Positions 1-6,683 of a stretch of 16,137 nucleotides of DNA are shown here, one piece after another. Under the pieces are notes generated by a model that was given only the letters and a program-made list of their open reading frames with translations, ran no database searches and had not been told where the DNA came from. The stretch's first letter is position 1; every line of letters starts with the position of its first letter. Location: assembly GCA_043811005.1 (NCBI GenBank), contig JBDRNO010000210.1, positions 1-16,137 on the forward strand, given 5' to 3'. The translations under genes and the position numbers were made by a program. This stretch comes from JBDRNO01 sp043811005 (GTDB lineage Bacteria > Bacteroidota > Bacteroidia > NORP154).

Positions 1-175
1 TCCACCGGTAAAGGGATTTCTGGTGGTCATCACATTCAATCGCCCAGCCCTCTTCCCTTAGCTCCCGGAGCTTTCTCATAATCGAGCCGTCCATCAGGTC
101 GGGGCGGTCAAGTTCTTGCCGGACATGCACCCTAAACAAAAGCTGTGTTGTGATGAAAAGTTTAATGTTTTGATT
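1..175 (-). CDS. Partial open frame, possible winged-helix-like protein, runs off the left edge
   Basis: Read on the minus strand, this frame opens after a TGA at 178-176 and stays open to position 1. It contains a charged, helix-rich stretch with the segments LDRPDLMDGSIMRKLRELRE and CDDHQKSLYRW. The pattern of a basic recognition-like helix followed by a short strand resembles small winged-helix DNA-binding modules, but I cannot assign a family. There is no ATG near the upstream end. Possible starts are ATT at 166, TTG at 139, GTG at 130, or ATG at 94 or 79. It could be the start of a gene that continues outside the window, or a broken fragment. This segment is richer in G+C than the spacer beside it. 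No function is proposed. Confidence 0.35.
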
Positions 176-254
176 TCACAGATTAAAATCAGTGAAATCT
201 GTGTAATCTGTGGTTACATTTACACCTTACACCCGAACTGTAACAAAATTTTTT
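171..254 (+). repeat. Intergenic quasi-repeat plus a 23-nt segment shared with 13200-13222
   Basis: The spacer after metG holds an ATCTGTG-rich block. CACAGATT (177-184) can pair with AATCTGTG at 196-203 or 206-213, and GATTTCAC can pair with GTGAAATC, giving alternative nested hairpins. About 14 nt further on, 231-253 (beginning ACCCGAACTGTAACAAAATT) matches 13200-13222 at 22 of 23 positions. The second copy also follows a TTTGTG-type block at nearly the same distance. This is intergenic and non-coding, and may be a decayed mobile or repeat element. Confidence 0.6.
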
Positions 255-291
255 AATAAATTTACTAACTTAAGTTCTTATTGAATATTCA

Positions 292-2346
292 TTATCTAAT
301 TTCACTTCCCGGTTTCATCTCTTTGGTTGGTGACATAAATGCCAGCTCACCGCCTTCATTTTCTGCCATTAATATCATGCCTTGTGATTCAATCCCTTTT
401 AGTTTTCTGGGCGCTAAGTTCACCAGCATGCTCACCTGCTGCCCGATGATCTCATCCGGATTATAATTTTCCGCTATCCCGGCAACAACAGTTCTTTTTT
501 CAAAACCAATATCTACGGTCAGCTTCAATAACTTATCGGTATCCTTTACTTTTTCGGCTGATAATATCATCCCGGTACGGATGTCTAATTTTGCAAAGTC
601 TTCAAAGCTTATCATGGGTTTGCCTTTCTTTTCCCTTATTTGTGATTCAGTTGGTCTTAACTTATTAATTTGTTTTTCAATAACTTCATTCTCAATTTTT
701 TCGAATAGTAGCTCTGGTGGATTTAATTGATGTCCTTTTTGTAAAATGGGAAAATTAAAAATACTCTCATTAAACGATCTCCCTAACATTTTAGTAAGTC
801 TTGATGCTGTATTTGGCAAAAAGGGATCGATCAGAATAGATATCCAGGCAATAATATTAACAGAAGCAGATAATATTCGTCCGATTTCATCGATTTGTTC
901 CTCTTTATTTAATTTCCACGGCTCTTTATCTGCCAGGTATTTATTGCCGGTTTGAGCTAATTTCATCGCTTCGCTTAAAGCATCCCTAAAACGATACTTT
1001 TCAATTAATTTGGGAATTTCAGAATGAATCCCGGCGATTTTTGCAAGCAACGATTTTTCATCATCATTCAAAACAGAAAAGTCATCAAAAGGTATTATTC
1101 CATCAAAATATTTGTGAATGAGTTGCATCACCCTATTCACAAAATTCCCTAAAGTCGCCACCAACTCATTATTCACACATGCCTGGAAATTTTTCCATGT
1201 AAATTCATTATCACTTGTCTCAGGACTAAATTTTGTCAAAGTATACCTTAATTCATCCTGCTTGCCGGGGAAATCTTCCAGGTAATCGCTTAGCCAGACA
1301 GCATGGTTACGTGAAGTTGAGAATTTGTCGCCTTCGAGGTTCAGGAACTCATTGGCAGGGACATTATCAGGCAGAATAAAATTCCCATGCGCTTTCAGCA
1401 GTATGGGGAAGATTATACTGTGAAAGACGATATTATCCTTGCCGATAAAGTGCACCAGCTTTGCCTCGTCATCCATCCAATAGTCTTTCCAGTTCTTATC
1501 ATTATCTATTGCCCATTGCTTTGTAGCGGAGATATAACCGATCGGTGCATCCAGCCAGACATACAATACTTTCCCTTCAGCTTCTTCAAGAGGAACCTTC
1601 ACGCCCCAATCCAGGTCACGGGTCATTGCCCTGGGTTTCAAGCCACCCTCGATCCATGATTTGCATTGTCCGTAAACATTGGGTTTCCAGTCGTCTTTGT
1701 GCCCTTGAAGTATCCATTCCTTTAACCAACCTTCATATTTATCCATTGGTAAATACCAATGTTTTGTTTTCTTTAAAACAGGCTTATTCCCGCTCAACGT
1801 AGACCTGGGGTTGATCAATTCCTTCGGGCTTAAGGAGCTTCCGCATTTCTCGCACTGGTCGCCATAAGCGCTTTCATATCCGCATCTCGGACATATTCCT
1901 GTAATATACCTGTCGGCAAGGAATTGCTGATGCTCTTCATCATAATACTGTTCGCTGGTCTCTATGGTAAATTCCCCGTTATCGTTCAACACGGTGAAAA
2001 AGTCCGATGCTGTTTTATGATGCAGCTCAGATGATGTTCTGTGAAAAATATTAAAAGCTATCCCAAAATCCTTAAACGCCTTTTTGTTTAATTCATGGTA
2101 TTTGTCAATGATCTCCCCCGGGCTTACACCATCTTTTTTAGCCCTCAGGGTAATGGCAGCACCATGCTCATCAGAACCGCAGACAAACACTACATCCTCT
2201 CCCTTTATCCTTAAATAGCGGACATAGATGTCAGCGGGCAGGTATGCCCCGGCAATATGCCCGATATGCAACGGCCCGTTAGCATAAGGAAGTGCTGAAG
2301 TTACAGTATATCTTTTAAAGGGATGATCCTTTTCTTTATTTTTCAC
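292..2346 (-). CDS. metG: Methionyl-tRNA synthetase with fused C-terminal tRNA-binding domain
   Basis: This enzyme charges tRNA(Met) with methionine in the cytoplasm, using ATP. The 684-aa product has the class I HIGH motif at residues 27-30 (after ALPYANGPL). It has a four-cysteine zinc knuckle (C152, C155, C165, C168) in the connective insertion and a KFSTS form of the KMSKS loop at 341-345. From about residue 578 to the end there is an OB-fold tRNA-binding/dimerisation domain (FAKLDIRTGMI, VAGIAENY, NLAPRKLKGIESQGM). The length is normal for the long form of the family. The start is GTG at 2346-2344. An in-frame TAA three codons upstream excludes a longer product, and the next Met lies far inside the catalytic core. 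The gene is divergent from the LD-carboxypeptidase gene. I see no T-box or riboswitch in its leader of about 70 nt. Confidence 0.97.
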   Translation of the reverse strand: MKNKEKDHPFKRYTVTSALPYANGPLHIGHIAGAYLPADIYVRYLRIKGEDVVFVCGSDEHGAAITLRAKKDGVSPGEIIDKYHELNKKAFKDFGIAFNIFHRTSSELHHKTASDFFTVLNDNGEFTIETSEQYYDEEHQQFLADRYITGICPRCGYESAYGDQCEKCGSSLSPKELINPRSTLSGNKPVLKKTKHWYLPMDKYEGWLKEWILQGHKDDWKPNVYGQCKSWIEGGLKPRAMTRDLDWGVKVPLEEAEGKVLYVWLDAPIGYISATKQWAIDNDKNWKDYWMDDEAKLVHFIGKDNIVFHSIIFPILLKAHGNFILPDNVPANEFLNLEGDKFSTSRNHAVWLSDYLEDFPGKQDELRYTLTKFSPETSDNEFTWKNFQACVNNELVATLGNFVNRVMQLIHKYFDGIIPFDDFSVLNDDEKSLLAKIAGIHSEIPKLIEKYRFRDALSEAMKLAQTGNKYLADKEPWKLNKEEQIDEIGRILSASVNIIAWISILIDPFLPNTASRLTKMLGRSFNESIFNFPILQKGHQLNPPELLFEKIENEVIEKQINKLRPTESQIREKKGKPMISFEDFAKLDIRTGMILSAEKVKDTDKLLKLTVDIGFEKRTVVAGIAENYNPDEIIGQQVSMLVNLAPRKLKGIESQGMILMAENEGGELAFMSPTKEMKPGSEIR

Positions 2347-2383
2347 TGCTTTTTAAAAATCAATTATATAATAACATTCTATA

Positions 2384-2412
2384 TTTTCAGGGGCATAAAA
2401 ATGCTACCTTTG
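2384..2412 (+). promoter_or_regulatory. Putative Bacteroidota-type promoter for the LD-carboxypeptidase gene
   Basis: TACCTTTG at 2405-2412 matches the Bacteroidota -7 consensus TAnnTTTG exactly. A TTTT at 2384-2387 lies 17 nt upstream, a weak and slightly close -33 element. The predicted transcript would start near 2418, giving a leader of about 120 nt before the ATG at 2538. That leader contains the intergenic repeat at 2484-2536. Confidence 0.5.
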
Positions 2413-2420
2413 CAAAGCGA

Positions 2421-2450
2421 CAAAGATAAGAACAAATCATTAGAGAAAAA
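2421..2450 (-). promoter_or_regulatory. Putative Bacteroidota-type promoter for metG
   Basis: On the minus strand, TATCTTTG (2428 down to 2421) fits the TAnnTTTG -7 consensus. A TTTT at 2450-2447 lies 18 nt upstream as a weak -33 element. Transcription would begin near 2415, about 70 nt before the GTG start of metG. The site sits 8 bp from the -7 box of the opposing promoter at 2405-2412. Confidence 0.45.
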
Positions 2451-2483
2451 GTTCAGTTAAACCTAGTTAATATATATCGGAAT

Positions 2484-2536
2484 TTACTCACTATATAATT
2501 CCTTTTTTTAATCAATTAACAAAGTTATATTCTTAT
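2484..2536 (+). repeat. Intergenic repeat, copy 1, ending just before the LD-carboxypeptidase start
   Basis: This stretch aligns with 11512-11567. Both copies read TTACTCA, then TATATA, a T-run after TCC, the invariant AATCAATTAACAAAG, and TTCTTAT. The only differences inside the conserved half are T/C and A/G transitions. Copy 1 ends two bases before the ATG at 2538. Neither copy is coding. Confidence 0.7.
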
Positions 2537-2537
2537 C

Positions 2538-3449
2538 ATGGTTTCCCCTCCTTATTTAAACCCCGGAGACAAGATCGCTATCGTTTCACCAGCAAGAAAA
2601 GTCACAAAAGAGGAGATACAACCCTCCATAGATACATTGAATCGCTGGGAATTTGAGGTTGTATTGGGTCATAACCTGTATAACTCAAACCACCAGTTTG
2701 CCGGAACTGATGAGGAAAGGATCGAAGACTTGCAGCTAATGCTTGATGATAATTCGATCAAGGCAATACTATGCTCAAGAGGTGGCTACGGGACCGCCAG
2801 GATCATAGACATGCTGGATTTCACAAAATTTGTTAAATCACCAAAGTGGATCATCGGGTTCAGTGACATCACGGCTTTGCACTCTCATATTCACACCAAT
2901 TTGGGAATAGAAACCCTGCACGCCATAATGGCTATTAACTTTTCCAAATGTTCCGCCAACGCTTTAAACTCTTTAAAAAAAGCGCTGTCAGGCGAATATA
3001 TTTCATACAAAATCCCTTCCCATCCGTTAAACCGCCATGGATCAGCCCAGGGCATGCTGGTTGGAGGAAACCTCTCAGTGCTTTACAGTCTCAGGGGAAC
3101 AAACTCCGACATTAACACTAATAACAAAATACTTTTTATAGAAGACCTTGATGAATACCTTTATCATATTGACAGGATGATACTAAATCTCAGTAGGGGA
3201 GGTTTGCTTGAAAGTATCAAAGGGTTGATAATAGGAGGGATGACAGATATGAACGACAATGAAATTCCTTTCGGAAAAAAAGCTGAAGAAATTATCGCCC
3301 GGGCTGTTAAAGATTTCGATTTCCCGGTATGTTTCGATTTCCCGGCAGGACATTTGGAAAATAATTCAACATTGATACTGGGAAGAAATGCAATGCTGGA
3401 TGTTTCGGTTGAAGATTGTAATTTAGTATTTATGAAAAATAACGTTTAG
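2538..3449 (+). CDS. ldcA: LD-carboxypeptidase (peptidase family S66)
   Basis: Family S66 enzymes remove the terminal D-Ala from tetrapeptides during murein recycling. The protein has 303 aa, matching the usual length of about 300. The N-terminal half starts with LNPGDKIAIVSPA and has the nucleophile motif GFSD, with Ser109. It also carries the conserved SRGGYG segment. The C-terminal half supplies IEDLDE with Glu202 and FPAGHLENN with His272, completing the Ser-Glu-His triad expected for the family. No signal peptide is visible, so it should be cytoplasmic. The ATG at 2538 is well placed, since the conserved core begins only about 7 residues in. The gene is monocistronic on the plus strand and divergent from metG. 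The symbol ldcA rests on family membership. Related S66 members act on other substrates (for example microcin C7), so exact specificity is inferred. Confidence 0.93.
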   Translation: MVSPPYLNPGDKIAIVSPARKVTKEEIQPSIDTLNRWEFEVVLGHNLYNSNHQFAGTDEERIEDLQLMLDDNSIKAILCSRGGYGTARIIDMLDFTKFVKSPKWIIGFSDITALHSHIHTNLGIETLHAIMAINFSKCSANALNSLKKALSGEYISYKIPSHPLNRHGSAQGMLVGGNLSVLYSLRGTNSDINTNNKILFIEDLDEYLYHIDRMILNLSRGGLLESIKGLIIGGMTDMNDNEIPFGKKAEEIIARAVKDFDFPVCFDFPAGHLENNSTLILGRNAMLDVSVEDCNLVFMKNNV

Positions 3450-3528
3450 GAACTTAATGTAGTGGCAGAATTAATGTGTCAGTGACAGTGAGAAAATGAA
3501 TCAGTGAAGGGGAGAAACGGGGTAAGAG

Positions 3529-3782
3529 AGAAACGGAGAGGGGGTGAATCGGTGAAACGGGGAAAAAGAGAAATGAGCCTAATGGCGAATTCACACCTGC
3601 GTGCCGAAACGCACTATGGCGTGCAGGCACGAGTACCGCTAAAGAATTAAACAATATAGCGAGTAAACAGGGAAACATACTTGTGTGTCTGCGTGCATCC
3701 TGATTTTTTCCTATATTTCGGCAGACAAGACCAAGCAACATTTCAATGCTTGGACACACCGATTCCCCCACTCCCCGTTTCT
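3529..3782. repeat. 254-bp intergenic element with 26-bp imperfect terminal inverted repeats
   Basis: The left arm, 3529-3554 (starting AGAAACGGAGAG), and the reverse complement of the right arm, 3757-3782 (starting AGAAACGGGGAG), match at 23 of 26 positions. Upstream of and around the left arm (3481-3575) runs a purine-rich quasi-periodic sequence of GAAACGG and GAATCGG units. Inside are two hairpins. At 3596-3627, CCTGCGTGCC pairs with GGCGTGCAGG, with two G-U wobbles and a 12-nt loop. At 3731-3753, CCAAGCA pairs with TGCTTGG. A minus-strand open frame across the region (3771-3454) has no recognisable protein features and is probably fortuitous. Together with its flanks, this accounts for the 405-bp spacer 3450-3854. 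Confidence 0.6.
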
Positions 3783-3854
3783 GTTATTTAATATGTATTC
3801 CGTTTATCATAAAAAAAAGTTAGTTTAAATATACTATTAAAATATTATAACAAA

Positions 3855-4217
3855 ATGGCAGAACATAACATATTAGGCAAGGAGGGCGAGGAACTCGCTG
3901 TCGGCTACCTGAAAGAGAAAGGATATAAAATCCGTGAAACCAACTGGACGCACGTAAAAGAAGAAATTGATATTATTGCTGAAAAAGACGACACTCTTAT
4001 AATTGTTGAAGTAAAAACCAGAAGCGGGTATTATTTCGGTGAGCCAGAAGAGTTTGTAGCAAGAAAAAAACAAAAACACCTGATCAAAGCAGCCAATGCA
4101 TATATTGAGGAAAATGAAATAGACCTTGAGACAAGGTTTGATATTATTTCAATAATTTACAGCGGCAAGACCTATAAAATAAATCATCTTGAGGATGCGT
4201 TTTATCCACTACTATAG
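3855..4217 (+). CDS. yraN: YraN/UPF0102 family protein, predicted PD-(D/E)XK nuclease fold
   Basis: The 120-aa protein matches the UPF0102 (YraN) family in length and motifs. It begins with GKEGEELAVGYLKEKGYKI, the typical N-terminal helix that recognises a free end in this fold. It then has EEIDII (Asp39) and IIVEVKTRS (Glu52 and Lys54), the D...E-x-K arrangement of restriction-endonuclease-like enzymes. The family's biological role is not settled, and nuclease activity is predicted from the fold. The protein is cytoplasmic with no signal peptide. The ATG at 3855 leaves only seven residues before the conserved G-E-E core, as expected. The upstream spacer is A/T-rich with no strong promoter match. 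Downstream it converges on the 773-aa propeller gene, with a hairpin terminator between them. Confidence 0.92.
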   Translation: MAEHNILGKEGEELAVGYLKEKGYKIRETNWTHVKEEIDIIAEKDDTLIIVEVKTRSGYYFGEPEEFVARKKQKHLIKAANAYIEENEIDLETRFDIISIIYSGKTYKINHLEDAFYPLL

Positions 4218-4228
4218 TATATTAAAAA

Positions 4229-4259
4229 GACCCTCAGGGTTTCAAAAACACTGAGGGTC
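4229..4259 (-). terminator. Hairpin terminator between yraN and the 773-aa gene
   Basis: GACCCTCAG (4229-4237) pairs perfectly with CTGAGGGTC (4251-4259), and GTT/AAC extend the stem past one mismatch. On the minus strand the hairpin is followed by TTTTTAATATA, so it is a good intrinsic terminator for the 773-aa gene. It may also stop yraN transcripts less efficiently. It is related to the hairpin at 6633-6663. Confidence 0.8.
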
Positions 4260-4297
4260 TGGATCTTGGTGAGGGTCTGGGTGCCAATAATTATGGA

Positions 4298-6619
4298 CTA
4301 TTGAACAACAATATTCCTGTTCACCACAACTCCATCAACTAATATCTGCAAATGATAAACCCCTTTAGAGTATCCCTTTAAATTGATCGTTTTGCGATAA
4401 ATCCCCGGTATTTTATTAATATCCTCTTCCAACATCAACTGTCCTTTGATATCAAATAGTTTCATTATCAAATTCTGAGGTTTATCAATATTTATTTCAA
4501 TAACAAACTCTCCGGAATTTGGATTGGGGTAGATATTTATTTCATCAGCAAGAGGAAAATCTTTTAATCCTGTGAAAGAGACAGAAACCGAATCAATAAT
4601 TGTGCAACCATTTGAATCTGTCACAGTGATATAATAAATCCCCTCACATAAATTACCAGCGGTAGCAGTAATATCTCCATTATCCCATTGATATGAATAA
4701 GGTGGTGTTCCACCACTTACTATTACTGTTGCTTCTCCGTCACAATTCCCCAATGTAGTATCAGTTACTATAGTAAAGTCTGTCAGTTCAGGAGGTTCAT
4801 TAATTGTAATTGTAGCGGAATAAGTACAGCCATTTGCATCTGTAACAATAAGGGTATAAGTTCCTGCACAAAGTCCCGTTGCGGTTGAAGTTGTTTGCCC
4901 TAAGCCATCATTCCACAAATATGTATAAGGCAGTATGCCGCCTGAAGGGGTTACCACTGCCGTTCCATCACTTTCACCATTACATAAAATATAGGTGCTC
5001 TCTGTAATAATGGCACTCAGAACCGGAGGTGCAGTTATTGTTATACTATCCATTGTTGTATCTGAATTAGCATCAATAACAGTTACATTATAGTTTCCCG
5101 CACATAAGGAATCAATGGTTGGTGTTGATTCTCCTGTGTTCCACGAATACGTATATGGGGACGTCCCCCCTGAAATACTTGCAGTTGCTTGTCCTTCACA
5201 TAATCCGTAACAAGCAATATCAATCTTTGAAATAATCACATTAACCGGAGGAGGCGGGCTCAGTTTTGCAATAAATACATCATCCCCGCTAAGACTGTTA
5301 AGGGTATCATTATCAAAGAATGCGGCACCTTGAAATGTTCCTGTGACAAAGTTGTTTCCCAAAACGTCTGTAACGATAGCATTACCAACATCCACATCTG
5401 CTCCCCCTGCCTTCTTGCCCCAAACAGCGCTTCCTGATGGATTGTATTTTACCACAAACACATCTTCATCTCCGGCACTATTCAATACAACACTTCCAAA
5501 AGTGCTGATATCTTCCATTCTGCCGGTTACATAACAATTGTTAGACAGATCAATCACAATACCAGAACCCCAGTCACCATTAACGCCTGTGCCGCCCCCC
5601 TCATTCGCCCAGAGTTCATTCCCCGAAGTGTCGTATTTTACAAGGAACATATCATAGCTGCCTATCAGGGGTAGAGTATATACTCCGAAGGTTGCAGGAC
5701 CATAATAATATCCGGTTATATAAGAATTACCTGAATTATCAACCGCTATACTCAATCCGCCATCATACCATCCTGAACCCCCGCCCTGGGATGCCCAAAG
5801 AATATTTCCTGACGGATCATACCTGGCGATAAATACATCACTATAACCGGAACTGGTAAGTGTTTCTGGCCCGAAAATTACAGTCCCCTCAAAAACGCCT
5901 GTCACATAGACATTGCCCGAAGCATCAACACACAAGGCATCACCCTCATCCCAGCCGGTATTTCCCGCCTGTCTTGCCCACAATACATTGCCTGAAGTGT
6001 CGTATTTTGCCAGGAACATATCCTGGCCTCCCATCTCATTCAAAGTGTCTGATCCGAAATAGGACGTGCCGGTGAAATATCCTGTCACATAGCTGTTGCC
6101 AATATCATCAATCCTGATACCGAACCCTTCATCATCTGTCGTACTGCCGGCTCGCTCTGCCCATAATACGTTACCGGATAGATCGTACTTTGTTACAAAA
6201 ACGTCCCTGCCTCCGGTACTGATCAGAGTATCACCCTCAAAACAAATCGTATCTTTAAAATACCCGGTGATATAACTATTTCCAGAATTATCTGAAATTA
6301 TTCCATAACCAACTATAGTGTCCGTTCCTCCTGCTTGCGATGCCCACAAGACATTCCCGGAATTATCGTATTTTACAATAAACACATCAGTGAGACCTGT
6401 GCTTGTTAATGTATCTGTATCAAAAATAGCTGTATTCGAAAAACTGCCTGTGATATAAAGATTCCCGGCACTATCACTGCTGATGCTCCAACCATATTTA
6501 GTTCCGGTGTCATAGCTCTGTTTAGCCCATTGCCAGTTTTGTCCATTAGCTGGCGGATGAAAACCAAAAATCAAGGATTGACAAATAACCAGGCAGGTAA
6601 TGAATTTAATTTTTTTCAT
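4298..6619 (-). CDS. Secreted SBBP beta-propeller/SprB-repeat protein with T9SS sorting domain (short paralog)
   Basis: The 773-aa product starts with a Sec signal peptide, a KK n-region and hydrophobic core, with probable cleavage after ANG at residue 26. Residues about 27-452 form seven repeats of roughly 60 aa with the pattern G-x-I-x-x-D-x-x-G-N-x-Y-I-T-G-x-F ... DVFIVKYD-x-x-GNVLW. These are SBBP-type propeller blades, and seven give a closed ring. Three SprB-type repeats follow (about 460-683: GGT-PYTY-W, L-AGTY-VTVTDANGC). The last 88 residues are a type A T9SS sorting domain (INIYPNPNSGEF, GQLMLEEDI, GYSKGVYHLQI). It should cross the outer membrane by T9SS and be anchored or released. 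An adhesin or surface-structure role is inferred from SprB of gliding bacteria, and the ligand is unknown. It lies 64 bp downstream of its longer paralog, with a hairpin between. Start ATG at 6619, stop TAG. Confidence 0.92.
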   Translation of the reverse strand: MKKIKFITCLVICQSLIFGFHPPANGQNWQWAKQSYDTGTKYGWSISSDSAGNLYITGSFSNTAIFDTDTLTSTGLTDVFIVKYDNSGNVLWASQAGGTDTIVGYGIISDNSGNSYITGYFKDTICFEGDTLISTGGRDVFVTKYDLSGNVLWAERAGSTTDDEGFGIRIDDIGNSYVTGYFTGTSYFGSDTLNEMGGQDMFLAKYDTSGNVLWARQAGNTGWDEGDALCVDASGNVYVTGVFEGTVIFGPETLTSSGYSDVFIARYDPSGNILWASQGGGSGWYDGGLSIAVDNSGNSYITGYYYGPATFGVYTLPLIGSYDMFLVKYDTSGNELWANEGGGTGVNGDWGSGIVIDLSNNCYVTGRMEDISTFGSVVLNSAGDEDVFVVKYNPSGSAVWGKKAGGADVDVGNAIVTDVLGNNFVTGTFQGAAFFDNDTLNSLSGDDVFIAKLSPPPPVNVIISKIDIACYGLCEGQATASISGGTSPYTYSWNTGESTPTIDSLCAGNYNVTVIDANSDTTMDSITITAPPVLSAIITESTYILCNGESDGTAVVTPSGGILPYTYLWNDGLGQTTSTATGLCAGTYTLIVTDANGCTYSATITINEPPELTDFTIVTDTTLGNCDGEATVIVSGGTPPYSYQWDNGDITATAGNLCEGIYYITVTDSNGCTIIDSVSVSFTGLKDFPLADEINIYPNPNSGEFVIEINIDKPQNLIMKLFDIKGQLMLEEDINKIPGIYRKTINLKGYSKGVYHLQILVDGVVVNRNIVVQ

Positions 6620-6632
6620 CTTTTTTTTAAAA

Positions 6633-6663
6633 GGCCCTCAGGGTTTTTGAAACCCGGAGGGTC
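6633..6663 (-). terminator. Hairpin terminator between the two propeller paralogs
   Basis: Read on the minus strand, GACCCTCCGGGTT pairs with AACCCTGAGGGCC at 11 of 13 positions around a short TCAAA loop, then TTTT follows. It lies just after the TAG stop of the 1545-aa gene and before the ATG of the 773-aa gene, so it should at least attenuate read-through. Flanking bases match those beside the hairpin at 4229-4259, so the 3' end was duplicated together with the gene. Confidence 0.7.
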
Positions 6664-6683
6664 TGGGTGCGCATAATTATGGA

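Noticed and set aside
2347..2537. T-box or SAM riboswitch ahead of metG
   Set aside because: The leader of about 70 nt is A/T-rich and has neither a T-box sequence nor a conserved riboswitch core.
3454..3771. 105-aa minus-strand open frame
   Set aside because: It covers the inverted-repeat element, its composition reflects the purine-rich repeat, and it has no recognisable domain.
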